From JBEISR01 sp044337705 (GTDB lineage: Bacteria > Planctomycetota > Planctomycetia > Pirellulales > Pirellulaceae): a stretch of DNA of 64,000 bases. The position numbers were made by a program, and so were the translations under genes. Location of the stretch: contig JBIINB010000005.1 in assembly GCA_044337705.1 (NCBI GenBank), positions 14,092 through 78,091 of the forward strand, written 5' to 3'. This document shows positions 1 to 10,330 of the stretch, piece by piece; the first letter of the stretch is position 1; each line of letters begins with the position of its first letter. Below the pieces are notes generated by a model. The model ran no database searches. It was not told where the DNA came from and saw only the letters and a list, made by a program, of their open reading frames with translations.

Positions 1-358
1 TTGTCCCATGTTGCCGAAACTTCCAATGGCTTTTGGCCAGCAGGCCAGCACTGCCAAAAAAGGTATCGGGCTTTTCGGACCCACCCAGCGCTTGCCCGTC
101 TCGCTTCTCAAGTTCCGGTTTGTAGTCGAACGAATCGATCTGGCTGTATCCTCCCACAAGTGAGATATGGATCACCTGCTTGGCTTTGGGCGGTGATGGA
201 AGGCCGGCATTCGGATCGGGCGTGTCTGCGTGTAGCGGGCGATCGCGATCGAGCAGCGTCCAGAGTGCGGTCGAAGCCAGACCGCTTGCGGCGAAGCGGA
301 GAAAGTCATGGCGATTCGAGGATATGTTCGATTGGATACGAGCCGATTTATCTTGCAT
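1..358 (-). CDS. DUF1501 family protein, N-terminal part (cut by window edge)
   Basis: Reading the minus strand from an ATG at 358 gives an uninterrupted frame to base 1, so the C-terminal part lies outside the window (119 residues seen). The N-terminus has a twin-arginine-like/secretion segment with RHDFLRFAASGLAST around residues 16-30, followed by KQVIHISLVGGYSQIDSFDYKPELEKRDG-type sequence (residues about 60-88), the usual opening of DUF1501 proteins, which have a sulfatase/alkaline-phosphatase-like fold. The start overlaps the stop of the upstream DUF1549/DUF1553 gene (TGATG), the standard planctomycete arrangement. The two proteins are thought to act together outside the cytoplasm, but their biochemical role is not established. 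Identity by family resemblance is strong; the function is unknown. Confidence 0.85.
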   Translation of the reverse strand, partial: MQDKSARIQSNISSNRHDFLRFAASGLASTALWTLLDRDRPLHADTPDPNAGLPSPPKAKQVIHISLVGGYSQIDSFDYKPELEKRDGQALGGSEKPDTFFGSAGLLAKSHWKFRQHGT

Positions 359-3264
359 CAGTCCACCGTGATCCATTCGTTCGTATTGAAAAGAAGTCGA
401 CAGACAACAGTCAGGCCGTGCCGAATTCTGAGATCGATGGCCTGTTCAAGTTCCGCGTCGGTAGGATCGCGCAAAAGCACTTGGCGCCATAGCTGCCGGA
501 TCTGTTCCCGCTGGTCGACTGCTTGCCGTTCCACCCTCTCGGCCAGCCGCTCGGATGCGACCTCCACCAGCGGCTCATTCCACATCGCCAACGCCTGCGA
601 GGCGGTGGTGGTGCGGGTTCGGGTTGCAATGCTTGCCGAGGGATCGGGGCAGTCGAAGGAGTCGAGCAGTCCACTGCGATCGCCGCGGACACGCCATCGG
701 TAGATGGTGCGCCGCGTTTGCGACGGCTCCCAGTCCTTGTCGAAACGATAGTAGTGCGCGGCACCAATAACATCGATCGCCACATCCCGATAGGGTGGAC
801 CATAGGGGATTGGATCAAGTAGTCCGCTGGTAGCAAGGAGGCTATCTCGTAACTGTTCCGCATCCAAACGTTGCGGGTCACGACGAGCCAGCCAGCGATT
901 GCTGCGATCGGATTCCAGCGTCGATGGATCCCGAGGCTGATTGGATTGGCGATAGGCTTTTGAAGTCACTAGAAGCCGATGAAGTTGTTTCAGTGAATAG
1001 CTTTGCTCACGAAACCAGCAGGCGAGAAAATCGATCAGTTCGGGATGCGAAGGTTGGCCGCCTTGAAAGCCAAGGTCGTTCGGATGACGGGTCAGGGCCT
1101 GACCGAAGTGATGGTGCCAGACGCGATTGACGATAGCGCGATGGAACAGCGGATTGTCGCGGTGGGTAATCCATTGAGCGAAGCGGAACCGGCGGAGGGC
1201 TTCTTCGGAAAGGGGCTGTGCGGTGAGCGGCATCAAGGTCCAGGAGTCGACTCCTTCGGGAATCACCTGTATCGGTCCAGGCGTTACTTCATGCAGCGGT
1301 TGCAGCACATCGCCGCGGCGAAGGACGCGAATTGGAGTAGAGGGCCGGGGTATATGACTGAAGACCTCCAATCCCTTCGCCGCCTGCTCCAACCGCTCAA
1401 TTTCTAATCGCCACTGGTTCCACTGGGAATCGGTGGAGTCCGGGATTGGAGCAGAGGTCCCCGCATAGATCTGCACGGCCCATTGATTCGCTTGGTACTG
1501 GACTGCGTGCAGTGCATGAATTCCTTGATGATTCCATCCAGAGAGGCTCGCATTGAAATAGACCGGCAATTGGGTGGCCGCCTGTTTTCCAGAGTGCTGG
1601 GTGGGTTGCAAGCCATCGAAGGATTCCTCGAACACCAGCTTTCCGTCGCTTCGGACGATGCGAAGATGGTCTATGGCAGCTGAGAAACGATCGTTGGCGA
1701 TCGCGGGGCCAAGCCATAACGTGGCGTTGCCAGCGCCATTGCCCCAGTAGTCGATCGTGTGCGTCGTGAATTCCTGGGTTTGCCCCGCCGTGATCCAGGA
1801 TGGGGTGGTGAGCAGGTGATCTGCGAGCGAGTTTTTTTGCGAGTCCCAGAGGCGCAGCCAAAGGGAATCGCTTTCCTGTGTCGCTTGGTTGGGGTTCTCC
1901 CATACGGTGGGGGAGATTCGAATTTCCAATCGATAGCGGTCTCCGGGCCGGTTGGCACTTGCTGGTAACTTCGTCCAAAGGGCGTTGCTGGAGTCGATCA
2001 GGGAAGATAGACCAAGCTGTTCTGCCCGCTTCACCAGCTGGTGTCGCAGCAATGCGATCTGTCGATGCAAGGCCGAGGGATCCTTTTCGCGTGGAACCAA
2101 GGCGACTCCGTGCCCGACGCTGGAGATACTGGCTATCCATCGGTAGTAATCTTCAGCTGGGATTGGATCGAACTTGTGGTCGTGGCATCGAGCGCAGTGG
2201 ATCGTCAAGCCAAGAATCGACTGACTGGCGACTGACGCAATTTCTTCCAGCTCCTGCTGGCGTACCGTCTCCTTCATTGCGTCGCTGACCCCAGCGACCG
2301 TGTTATGCGGGCCGGCCACCCAAAACCCAAGAGCAGCTGCTGCTTCGTAGCCGTCTGGGGTCAATCCATCGGCGGCCAATTGCATCTGAACAAATTCGTT
2401 GTATGACAAATCGTGGTTGAGCGAACGAATGACCCAGTCGCGATAGTGCCACGCGTGATCGCGCGGCTGGTTGTATTCGAAGCCGTGGCTCTCGCCAAAG
2501 CGGACGATATCGAGCCAATGCTGGGCCCAGCGTTCGCCGTAGTGGGGCGAGGAGAGGCATTGATCGACCAGCTCCAGCCAAGCTTCGTCGCTGGGGTCGC
2601 GTTCGAATGCCTGAATCACCTCGAATGTAGGTGGAAGGCCGATGAGGTCGTAGAACAATCGGCGAACCAGAACGCGCGCTGGTGCCGGTTCCGCCTGTTG
2701 CAATCCCTGCGATGCCAATGCCCGATCAATCCATTCGTCGACCGGATGGTGCTTGGCTTCGGACGTGAGCAGATCGGTCGATAGTTTGGGGAGTGGTTGA
2801 AAGGACCACCAGTCGGTGCCGGCGCGGCGGTCGGTGGTGAAAGCGTAGCGGTTGAGGGCGTCTTTCGGATAGGGAGCACCCGCCAACAGCCATTGACGGA
2901 TGATCCCTTTCTCCGAAGTGGAAAGAGGATCCTCAGGAGGCATTTCGTTCGATTCGATCTGCGTCCACAGTCGACTTGCCATCGGGGATGCAATATCGAT
3001 CGCCGCGCCGGAAGTGCCGCCGTCAAGTGCAGCGGAATGGGATGAAAGATCGAGTCCTCCTTCGGGCTCCGTTCCTGCGTGACAGGTCAGGCAGCGGGTG
3101 ACGATCAAACGAACGGCCCCGGGAGGTTGGGCCTGGGCGGCGGATGGAGAAGCCTGCCAGAAGAAAGTGGGCCAAATACCTGCCAGCCAGGGAAGGAATG
3201 AATAAAGAAACAACGGGGTACTGAGTTGTAGGGGCGAAAATCGCGTTGGTGATTTTCGTTTCAT
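358..3264 (-). CDS. Cytochrome-c-like / DUF1549 / DUF1553 secreted protein
   Basis: 968 residues from the ATG at 3264, chosen because GGAAAGG lies 6-7 bases upstream and the protein then begins with a signal peptide (basic start, hydrophobic run residues 17-37, SAAQA). A longer in-frame start at 3546 would add about 94 residues with no signal-like features. Residues 58-62 are CLTCH, a c-type heme motif, followed by a typical planctomycete cytochrome C region ending EMPPEDPLSTSEKG. A DUF1549 block follows (DEWIDRAL, DLIGLPPT, HYGERWAQHWLD), then a second heme-like CARCHDHKFDPIP, a central beta-rich carbohydrate-binding-like segment, and a DUF1553 block (NRVWHHHFGQ, LGFQGGQPSHPELID) ending FNTNEWITVD. 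The pair with DUF1501 downstream is overlapping and surely cotranscribed. A role in polysaccharide breakdown is often suggested for such pairs but is not shown by the sequence. Confidence 0.92.
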   Translation of the reverse strand: MKRKSPTRFSPLQLSTPLFLYSFLPWLAGIWPTFFWQASPSAAQAQPPGAVRLIVTRCLTCHAGTEPEGGLDLSSHSAALDGGTSGAAIDIASPMASRLWTQIESNEMPPEDPLSTSEKGIIRQWLLAGAPYPKDALNRYAFTTDRRAGTDWWSFQPLPKLSTDLLTSEAKHHPVDEWIDRALASQGLQQAEPAPARVLVRRLFYDLIGLPPTFEVIQAFERDPSDEAWLELVDQCLSSPHYGERWAQHWLDIVRFGESHGFEYNQPRDHAWHYRDWVIRSLNHDLSYNEFVQMQLAADGLTPDGYEAAAALGFWVAGPHNTVAGVSDAMKETVRQQELEEIASVASQSILGLTIHCARCHDHKFDPIPAEDYYRWIASISSVGHGVALVPREKDPSALHRQIALLRHQLVKRAEQLGLSSLIDSSNALWTKLPASANRPGDRYRLEIRISPTVWENPNQATQESDSLWLRLWDSQKNSLADHLLTTPSWITAGQTQEFTTHTIDYWGNGAGNATLWLGPAIANDRFSAAIDHLRIVRSDGKLVFEESFDGLQPTQHSGKQAATQLPVYFNASLSGWNHQGIHALHAVQYQANQWAVQIYAGTSAPIPDSTDSQWNQWRLEIERLEQAAKGLEVFSHIPRPSTPIRVLRRGDVLQPLHEVTPGPIQVIPEGVDSWTLMPLTAQPLSEEALRRFRFAQWITHRDNPLFHRAIVNRVWHHHFGQALTRHPNDLGFQGGQPSHPELIDFLACWFREQSYSLKQLHRLLVTSKAYRQSNQPRDPSTLESDRSNRWLARRDPQRLDAEQLRDSLLATSGLLDPIPYGPPYRDVAIDVIGAAHYYRFDKDWEPSQTRRTIYRWRVRGDRSGLLDSFDCPDPSASIATRTRTTTASQALAMWNEPLVEVASERLAERVERQAVDQREQIRQLWRQVLLRDPTDAELEQAIDLRIRHGLTVVCRLLFNTNEWITVD

Positions 3265-3582
3265 GATTAGCCTTTCCATTGCGCCTTGGTATTTGCCGAG
3301 ACCTTTGGCTTGGATGGCGGGCCTTCGCGGCTTTGACTTGGATTCTAGAAGTATACAACGCCCCTTGTGATGACTTGGCATTTTCGTGCCCCTGGGGTCC
3401 ACGCTCGCACAACTTAATTTCAAGTCGCCAAAAGGTGGCTGAATTCGGGGGGGATACGGTTTTAACGGTCCGGTCTTTCGTTGCAGAGGATGGCATAATT
3501 CCGGTACATTGAGGGGGTAAGTCCGAGCCTGGCACGGTCGTGACAAGCCGATAGGTAACTTATTTTACCCGTTGAGATCAGC
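3265..3582. promoter_or_regulatory. Divergent intergenic region
   Basis: 318 bases between two divergently transcribed genes, so both promoters must lie here. It includes a G-run around 3450 and a TATTTTACCC-like stretch just before the plus-strand gene. I cannot assign a -35/-10 pair with confidence and see no stable hairpin or operator-like palindrome. Confidence 0.4.
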
Positions 3583-6500
3583 ATGAACCGAAACGGCTCG
3601 ATGTCGAAGCGATGGAGTGATTGTTTTCAGCGGCAAGGTCGTCAGGCCAACAGAAGGAAAGCGCTTGCTGAACAATCGCCCTCTTCCAGCGGCAGACGTC
3701 GACCGCTTCGACTGGAGCAGTTGGAGTGCCGGCGCTTGCTGGCGCTACTGCCGGTCCAGGAACCGATCATGCTTGGAGACATAGTACCGGGAGAGTCCAG
3801 CAGTTCGATCGAACCGATCGTGACGCTGGGTAGCGATACATTTTTTATCGAAAACTACGGCGAACTCTGGGTGACCCGAGGGCTGGTTGGCGATGCGAAA
3901 TTGATCAGAGACTTTAGAGCCAGCAACGAAAATGTGTGGATCGACGACTTGACTGCACACATCGACAAACTGGTGTTCCGTCGAGAAACCCAGCAGAGCG
4001 GCACACAAACCATAACCGAGGACTTCCTCTACTACGATCCGCTATCGGGCGAGTTTCACACATGGTTGACTCTTGGGCCAAACCAGTATGCTTCATCAAT
4101 GTGGCCCAGCGTTTTTGTTTCCGATGGCAGTAATATGTACTTCTCGATCGGAGATAGTGAAGCAGGATATACGCTATGGAAGGCCGACGGCGATCTAGCA
4201 ATCACTAACCTTTTATCTTCCTCTGCTACCGAGGGTGGAAGTTACCCTATTGATTCGATTACCCCCATCGGTTCCGAAGTGGTTTTCACAGCGGAAACGA
4301 ACGATTACGGATACGAACTTTGGGCGACCGATGGCACGGCGGCAGGAACGAAAGTCATTCGGGACCTGATCCCTGCAGTTGGACAGTCGTTTCACTATTC
4401 CGGTGTGGAGGGGCTGAACCGCGGACAGCTTGGATCGATGAAACAGGCCGATTTCGATGGTGATGGGGCGGTCGACTTCGCGTTGCCAGGCGAGATACTT
4501 TTTGGAGATGGGCAAGGTGGAATCCAGCGGGTTTTGGCGTATGGCGACTTTTCCTTGGAACAGTTAGGTAATCTCGATTTCGCTGTCGAGATTCTCGACT
4601 TTGATCGCGACGGAGATGAAGACTTGGCGATGGTCATTCAAGGCCTCGACCAAGTTCGCATCTACGAAAACGTCTTTTATGGTGCGATGAACTTGGCATT
4701 TCAGCTTCCGGTTTCGGGGATCTCTCGAACCCTGGCAGTTGCGTCCATCGACAGCGAACCGGGAGACGATCTTTTGGTTGCCGTAGGAAACAGCATCTAC
4801 CAAGTTCTTTTGGGGAATTCGATCTCTTTGAAGCAGACAGCGGTCGCCGTCGGTCAAGGGACGATTGATGAACTGCAAGCGAGGGATCTGAATCGCGATG
4901 CCCTGGTCGATTTGGTAACTACCGAAGCGTCCTCTCCGTTTGGCCAGGAGAGCCTGCGATTCACAGTTCTGATGCAGAACCAGGATGGAAGCTTTCTTTC
5001 CCAAAGTCGCGCCACGCTGTCTCAGAACTCTTGGCCCCGTTTCATTCGCTTGGCGATCGCAGATTGGAACTCGGATGGATTGGAGGATATCCTTTTCGGC
5101 GAAATGTCCGTTTACGGGCCCAATGAGTTTGGCGTGATCTTGCAGGCACCAACAGGATTCGACACACCGATCACTTGGAACACATTACCAGGGAGATTTG
5201 CTGCTATAGAAACATTGGAATCGAGTGATGGTTCCTCGGGATTCGTTTTGATTGGAGTCCATTCGCCTAGCCAGTGGCTGGTCTATCCGCTGGCAGAAAA
5301 CCTTCCCGCACTGGGGCAGCCGATTGGACTTGCGATGGATAATCCACCAAGCAGTGTTTCGTCTGGCGACTTCAATGGCGATGGGCTTACTGATTTCGCC
5401 ATGGGGGATGTAGGTAACCAAATCGTCACCTACACGAGCTTCGGTAATGGAAGTTTCGGCATCTATCCTGCCAAACCACTGACGGGTGAAGCGGTCACTT
5501 CGGTAGCTTTCCGCAATCCGAGTGATACACAAGACACCATCCTGACACTCAGTCATGTCCAAAATGCAACGCAGGTTAGCAGACGAGGGATGATCCATGA
5601 GATTCTGGATGCGCCGTTAGGTTACGTTCCCGAAGTGGTGCTTTCGGGTAAAGCAACGAGAGTGCTGGCAGAGTCGCTTCAGGGTGGAGCAGCGAAGGAT
5701 CTAGCGATGCTTTTTCCGGAAGGGCCTTACGTATCAGTATTTCAGGATGGAAGTTTTCTTCAGGATCAACGGATTTCGCTTGGCAGCGGTGCTGCGGACA
5801 TAGCGACAGGCGACTGGAACAGCGATGGCCGATGGGATCTGGCGGTTAGCTATCCCGCCGCACATCGGATCGTGGTCTATCAGCAGGATTTGCAGGGATC
5901 GTTTGCCCCGGCCATCATTCGGGATCTCGCCGGGGGTGGCGAGCAGTTATTGGCGGTCGACTTAGATTCGGATGGCATACGCGACCTGCTGACCCCGGAC
6001 ACCACTGGCGGAAAGTTATGGATATTACCGGGGAGTGGAGTTGGCCTGGGAGCCACCCAGCAAATCTCCATCCCCGGGGGACCGGAATTGGTCCAGATGG
6101 CAGACATGGATCGGAAGGGAATGCTTGACCTGGTAGCCGTCACCGCCGACTCGGGGCTTGTCGTTCTGCTTCGTAATGCATCGGGGGACGTATACGCGAC
6201 GCAGAGGGAAGAGATGTCGTCATCGGCTCTGGACCTGGATCTGGGCGATATCTCTGGGGACGGTTGGACCGATGTGATCGTAACGCCGACGACAGGAAGT
6301 CAGTCGCTGGTTTACTACGGAGCACTAGAAGGTTACGTCGGATATGAGATTCCGCAATGGGTGGGATCCGGCATGAGGCAAGCCGTTGTAGGATCGGTCG
6401 AAGGCGATACCGTTCCCGGGATCTTCACGTTGGTGCAGACCCTGCCTGGAGGGATGTTGGACACCCGGAGCTTTGGGTTTGTCGTAGAGTTGCGGCATGA

Positions 6501-8331
6501 CGCAAATAGGTCGTATCCAATCAGCGAATATCCCTTCGCGATACCCCGTGATCCTAGCAATGATTTTGTTTATTTTCAGACCTTTAGGGACGACGAGTTC
6601 TTCTACGGTTATTCTTCCTCTTACCATCTGCCTGGGTCTTATGCGTCTTCGAAAAATGCCCTCTGGGTGACTGATGGAACTTCTGGTGGCACACGGATGG
6701 TGTACGACTTCAAAGACCAGTCGTCTTATGGCTGGTACGCAGGCCCCAATTATCTCCTCGGTGGTGTCACCAATCCGGCAACGTTCGAGCGGGAACTTTG
6801 GGTATCCGACGGAACCACCGGAGGTACTCAAAAATTGATGACGTTCGACGACCTGGGACAAATCTTTATCCCGCTTCATGGAAAGATCTATTTCGTAGCA
6901 AGCTCTCTGGACTTTGGAAATGAATGGTGGGAAACAGACGGGACTCTGCAAGGTACCAAGTTAGCCCTCGATCTCGTACCCGGTCCAGCATCCGGCGTGT
7001 TTTACGGGGCCAATGCCATCGGAGCCCCGGGAGGCTTTTACTTCACGGCTTACACTCCCGATCTTGGGAATGAGCTATGGTTTTCCGACGGCACCGAGGA
7101 AGGAACCTATTTGGTTGCCGATTTATATCCGGGTCCCCAAAGTAGCCAGCCCGAGAGATTTCATTGGACTGGTACCACGATTGTTTTTGATGCGTTGAGT
7201 CCGGGATTCGGTAGAGAGCTTTGGGCTTTGGGGGGCCCCGAGTACGATTTTGGCGATGCTCCCGACAGCTATGGGACGACCTGGACCGCCGATGGTGCTC
7301 GCCATCGCCTGGGAAGCGGCCTGCGTTTAGGAGCCTTGATCGACTCCGAAGCCAACGGTGCCCCCCTGTCGCTTGGGATGGGCGACGACAGAACGGGAAG
7401 TGCAGATGAGGATGCCGCTACCTCCGTACCACGCCTAGTGCAGGGAGCCATGAATCCCGTCACCTTGATCGCCAGTGGCAAGGGATATCTGGATCTATGG
7501 CTGGATGGGAATCAAGACGGGCTGTTCAGTCACCCGGAAGAGCATTTTACGCTGGGCGAGTCGGTGCAACTTTACCCTGGTGAGAACACCTTCCACTGGT
7601 TGCTCCCCGAATATGTACTGCCAGGAATCACCTACGCAAGGCTGCGGTTCAGTGCTACCGGCGGATTGCTGCCGACAGGGGATGCAATGAGCGGGGAAGT
7701 GGAGGACTACCGCGTTGTCATTCGCACTAGTGAGATGGAGTCGGACTGGCAAAATCCTAGAGACCCATTCGATACCAACTATACGGGCGAAGTCACCCCC
7801 AGCGATGCACTGGTTGTCATCAACTACCTGAATTCAGTTGGCCAGGGCACCTTGCCACCTCATCCCGGAATTCCGCCGTTTTGGTACGACGTCAATGGCG
7901 ACGGGAGCGCTACACCGCTGGATGCTCTTCGTGTCATCAACTACCTAAACTTGGCAGGAGCCAACGGAGAAGGAGAAAACTCGATCACCTCGATGATACT
8001 GGTAACCAGCGAAAGCGGTTTGGGATTGCCTTTTGCCAGCATGCAGATGATCGGTGCACCAAGCGATACCGATGACAGTCTGCTTTGGGATGAAGTGGAG
8101 CTGATTTCCGAGGAGACCATCGATGCAGTCGCTCTGGGTGGTGCGGATGAGACAACGAATGAATTATCGGGACCTGGGGACGATCGAGCTTACATAACTA
8201 CCACCGAGTCGGTCGATCAGGTGATGACCGATGCCGAACTGGAGTCGATACTGATGGCAACCACACCGCTGCAAACTCAGCTTTCCAGCTTCTGGATGGA
8301 GCTTCGCAAGCGATATGCGGGGAAATTGTAA
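3583..8331 (+). CDS. Giant secreted mosaic protein: ELWxTDGT repeats, FG-GAP repeats, GEVED domain, dockerin
   Basis: 1582 residues. The basic N-terminus carries RLEQLECRRLLA (about residues 45-56), the LExRRLLA-type motif found at the start of many large planctomycete exported proteins. Then come ELWATDGT-type repeats (about residues 245-255 and again 1026, 1071, 1118, 1165), and a long middle block of FG-GAP/VCBS-like repeats rich in DFNGDGLTDFAMGD, DWNSDGRWDLAV and similar calcium-loop sequences (about 285-960). A GEVED domain (residues about 1220-1382, FGDAPDSYG to GEVEDYRVVI) follows, then a type I dockerin with two INYLN half-repeats (about 1402-1456). An acidic tail of about 125 residues follows the dockerin. 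It probably forms a surface or matrix protein; the dockerin suggests docking to a cohesin partner, none of which is visible here. ATG at 3583 has a weak GAGATC upstream. Confidence 0.93.
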   Translation: MNRNGSMSKRWSDCFQRQGRQANRRKALAEQSPSSSGRRRPLRLEQLECRRLLALLPVQEPIMLGDIVPGESSSSIEPIVTLGSDTFFIENYGELWVTRGLVGDAKLIRDFRASNENVWIDDLTAHIDKLVFRRETQQSGTQTITEDFLYYDPLSGEFHTWLTLGPNQYASSMWPSVFVSDGSNMYFSIGDSEAGYTLWKADGDLAITNLLSSSATEGGSYPIDSITPIGSEVVFTAETNDYGYELWATDGTAAGTKVIRDLIPAVGQSFHYSGVEGLNRGQLGSMKQADFDGDGAVDFALPGEILFGDGQGGIQRVLAYGDFSLEQLGNLDFAVEILDFDRDGDEDLAMVIQGLDQVRIYENVFYGAMNLAFQLPVSGISRTLAVASIDSEPGDDLLVAVGNSIYQVLLGNSISLKQTAVAVGQGTIDELQARDLNRDALVDLVTTEASSPFGQESLRFTVLMQNQDGSFLSQSRATLSQNSWPRFIRLAIADWNSDGLEDILFGEMSVYGPNEFGVILQAPTGFDTPITWNTLPGRFAAIETLESSDGSSGFVLIGVHSPSQWLVYPLAENLPALGQPIGLAMDNPPSSVSSGDFNGDGLTDFAMGDVGNQIVTYTSFGNGSFGIYPAKPLTGEAVTSVAFRNPSDTQDTILTLSHVQNATQVSRRGMIHEILDAPLGYVPEVVLSGKATRVLAESLQGGAAKDLAMLFPEGPYVSVFQDGSFLQDQRISLGSGAADIATGDWNSDGRWDLAVSYPAAHRIVVYQQDLQGSFAPAIIRDLAGGGEQLLAVDLDSDGIRDLLTPDTTGGKLWILPGSGVGLGATQQISIPGGPELVQMADMDRKGMLDLVAVTADSGLVVLLRNASGDVYATQREEMSSSALDLDLGDISGDGWTDVIVTPTTGSQSLVYYGALEGYVGYEIPQWVGSGMRQAVVGSVEGDTVPGIFTLVQTLPGGMLDTRSFGFVVELRHDANRSYPISEYPFAIPRDPSNDFVYFQTFRDDEFFYGYSSSYHLPGSYASSKNALWVTDGTSGGTRMVYDFKDQSSYGWYAGPNYLLGGVTNPATFERELWVSDGTTGGTQKLMTFDDLGQIFIPLHGKIYFVASSLDFGNEWWETDGTLQGTKLALDLVPGPASGVFYGANAIGAPGGFYFTAYTPDLGNELWFSDGTEEGTYLVADLYPGPQSSQPERFHWTGTTIVFDALSPGFGRELWALGGPEYDFGDAPDSYGTTWTADGARHRLGSGLRLGALIDSEANGAPLSLGMGDDRTGSADEDAATSVPRLVQGAMNPVTLIASGKGYLDLWLDGNQDGLFSHPEEHFTLGESVQLYPGENTFHWLLPEYVLPGITYARLRFSATGGLLPTGDAMSGEVEDYRVVIRTSEMESDWQNPRDPFDTNYTGEVTPSDALVVINYLNSVGQGTLPPHPGIPPFWYDVNGDGSATPLDALRVINYLNLAGANGEGENSITSMILVTSESGLGLPFASMQMIGAPSDTDDSLLWDEVELISEETIDAVALGGADETTNELSGPGDDRAYITTTESVDQVMTDAELESILMATTPLQTQLSSFWMELRKRYAGKL

Positions 8332-8725
8332 GAGAATGACCGCTGATGGCAGGTTGGATGTGCGAGACCTTGAGCCCACCGATATTACGTAGGGTTGATG
8401 ATCGCCGAAGGGAATCCGAAGGTCCAACACTTGGGGCCCGACAGCAACCCAGCCATACCGGCAACGAACGCTTAGCTCCGGTGTGCTACTAGGTGGCATT
8501 CACAGCAATTTCGATTGCTTCTCTCATTCCATAGCGGCTTGGGTGAAAGCGTTTTCCCGCTCACCACGGCCACACATACACAACCCAGTCGCGATTTCTG
8601 GTGTCTGGCTACGGACCAACCGCAGCATTCCTCATGCAGGACATCCAACAGTTTCCCTTGGATGGTACTCTGGTGGGTGAACAGTGGTCTGCATGATCAA
8701 GTGGAATATGGGAAGGACGCGCGCG
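8332..8725. other. Intergenic stretch without recognisable gene
   Basis: About 390 bases between two plus-strand genes. Short overlapping reading frames exist on both strands but none has a recognisable motif or good ribosome binding site. A promoter for the downstream esterase is expected; I cannot place it. Confidence 0.4.
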
Positions 8726-10330
8726 ATGCCAATAGCGGGATGGTTTAAACCGGTTCTCAGTTGCGGTTGCAGACTTTTGCTTCTCTTGCTGCTGGTCGGT
8801 TTATCGCGATCTGCGCAGGCGGAGGTTCGATTGGCTGGAGTGTTCCAGTCCCATATGGTGCTCCAGCGCGATTTGCCTCTGCCGGTCTGGGGTTGGGCTG
8901 AACCTGGAGAAAAAATCTCCGTGGTACTGGGAGCCCTCCGCAGCAACGCCGTCGCCGATTCGAAGGGTAGGTGGGAATGCATCCTGCCACCGTCCCCGCT
9001 ACAGCCTGGTCCTGTGACTTTGGAAGTCACGGGAAGCAATCGCATCGTCCTGGAGGATTGTCTGATGGGAGACGTCTGGCTTTGCAGCGGACAATCGAAC
9101 ATGGAGTGGCCAGTAGGGGCGTGTGATCGTCCGGACGATGTCCGGGCAGCAACTGACGAGGGGATTCGGCATTTCGGGGTAGAGATGCACTTCGCCTCAA
9201 CTCCACAGCAGGATGTCCGAGGCAGATGGCAGGTGTGCACCCCGGAGACGGTTGCTGGATTTACTGCCGTAGGCTACTACTTCGCTCGATCGGTGCGACG
9301 AGAGGCGGGGGTACCGATCGGACTGGTCCGGTCGTCTGTGGGAGGGACGAACATTGAGCTCTGGATGTCACAGCAGACGTTGATGGAGACGCCGTCTCTA
9401 AAGAGTTACGGCGATCTGATGCGCAAGTCCCTGGCACAGCATCAGACAGACATCGCTGAATCGTTGGAAAGTGTCGAGAATTGGCTGACGGTGGCGAAGA
9501 AGGCAAGAGCCGAAGGGCAACCGATTCCATTACCACCTGCCATTCCCGAATATCCATTTGGCGAAAAGCTATTTCGTCCCCGTTGCGTGACACTGTACCA
9601 GGGGATGATCCATCCACTTTTCCCGATGGCATTGCGTGGCGTCCTCTGGTACCAGGGAGAAAACAATGCAGGATCGCCCGAAGATGGGAGAATGTACTTC
9701 GAGAAGAAACTCGCAATGCTCAAGCAGTGGCGAGGCGGATTCCGCAATCCTAGCCTTCCTTTTTACTTCGTGCAGCTTGCCAGCTGGCAGCAGCCGACGG
9801 ACGACCCCGGTGATGTCTCGGGCTGGGCCGACTTTCGCGATGCGCAGCGACGCTGCCTACAGATTCCGGAAACTGGGATGGCTTCAGCTGTCGACCTTGG
9901 CGATGCCCTCGATATTCATCCGAAAAACAAATGGGAAGTAGGCCGTCGATTGGCTCTTTGGGCATTGCGCGATCTTTATGGGAAACCCGTTCATGCATCA
10001 GGCCCATTGTTTCGGGCGATGCGGGTCGAAGGGGATCGAGCTATCCTGGAGTTTGATCAGGTTGGGTCAGGTCTCATGGTCGGAGAATACGACGCCACCG
10101 AAGGCGCGAAGGAAGCCCGCAGACCACTAAAGCGTTTTGCCGTGGCAGGTGAAGATCGGAAATGGCATTGGGGTATTGCTGAGATCGACGGAGATAACGT
10201 TGTGGTTCGTCATCCTGAAGGTCTTGCACCTGCGTCTGTCCGATACGCGTACTCGATGAATCCTGAAGGGGCAAATCTTTACAATCGCGATGGACTTCCC
10301 GCTTCACCGTTTCGCACCGACGATTGGTAA
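8726..10330 (+). CDS. Sialate O-acetylesterase-like protein (SGNH-type), secreted
   Basis: 534 residues from ATG 8726, preferred over in-frame ATGs at 8684, 8693 and 8708 because GGAAGGA sits 8 bases upstream and the protein then opens with a clean signal peptide (LLLLLLLVGL, cleavage near SAQA). The mature part begins VRLAGVFQSHMVLQRD, the standard opening of this family. LCSGQSNMEWPV (about residues 116-127) holds the nucleophile serine of the GQSN block, LWYQGENNAG is the oxyanion/central block, and DLGDALDIHPKNKWEVGRRLALWAL contains the catalytic Asp-His pair. The family removes acetyl groups from sialic acids or, in environmental bacteria, from acetylated plant or algal polysaccharides. 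The substrate here is unknown. It stands alone, so operon context adds nothing. Confidence 0.92.
   Translation: MPIAGWFKPVLSCGCRLLLLLLLVGLSRSAQAEVRLAGVFQSHMVLQRDLPLPVWGWAEPGEKISVVLGALRSNAVADSKGRWECILPPSPLQPGPVTLEVTGSNRIVLEDCLMGDVWLCSGQSNMEWPVGACDRPDDVRAATDEGIRHFGVEMHFASTPQQDVRGRWQVCTPETVAGFTAVGYYFARSVRREAGVPIGLVRSSVGGTNIELWMSQQTLMETPSLKSYGDLMRKSLAQHQTDIAESLESVENWLTVAKKARAEGQPIPLPPAIPEYPFGEKLFRPRCVTLYQGMIHPLFPMALRGVLWYQGENNAGSPEDGRMYFEKKLAMLKQWRGGFRNPSLPFYFVQLASWQQPTDDPGDVSGWADFRDAQRRCLQIPETGMASAVDLGDALDIHPKNKWEVGRRLALWALRDLYGKPVHASGPLFRAMRVEGDRAILEFDQVGSGLMVGEYDATEGAKEARRPLKRFAVAGEDRKWHWGIAEIDGDNVVVRHPEGLAPASVRYAYSMNPEGANLYNRDGLPASPFRTDDW

Noticed and set aside
1..492. 163-codon plus frame at the left edge
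   Set aside because: Opposite strand carries the DUF1501 N-terminus with matching family sequence.
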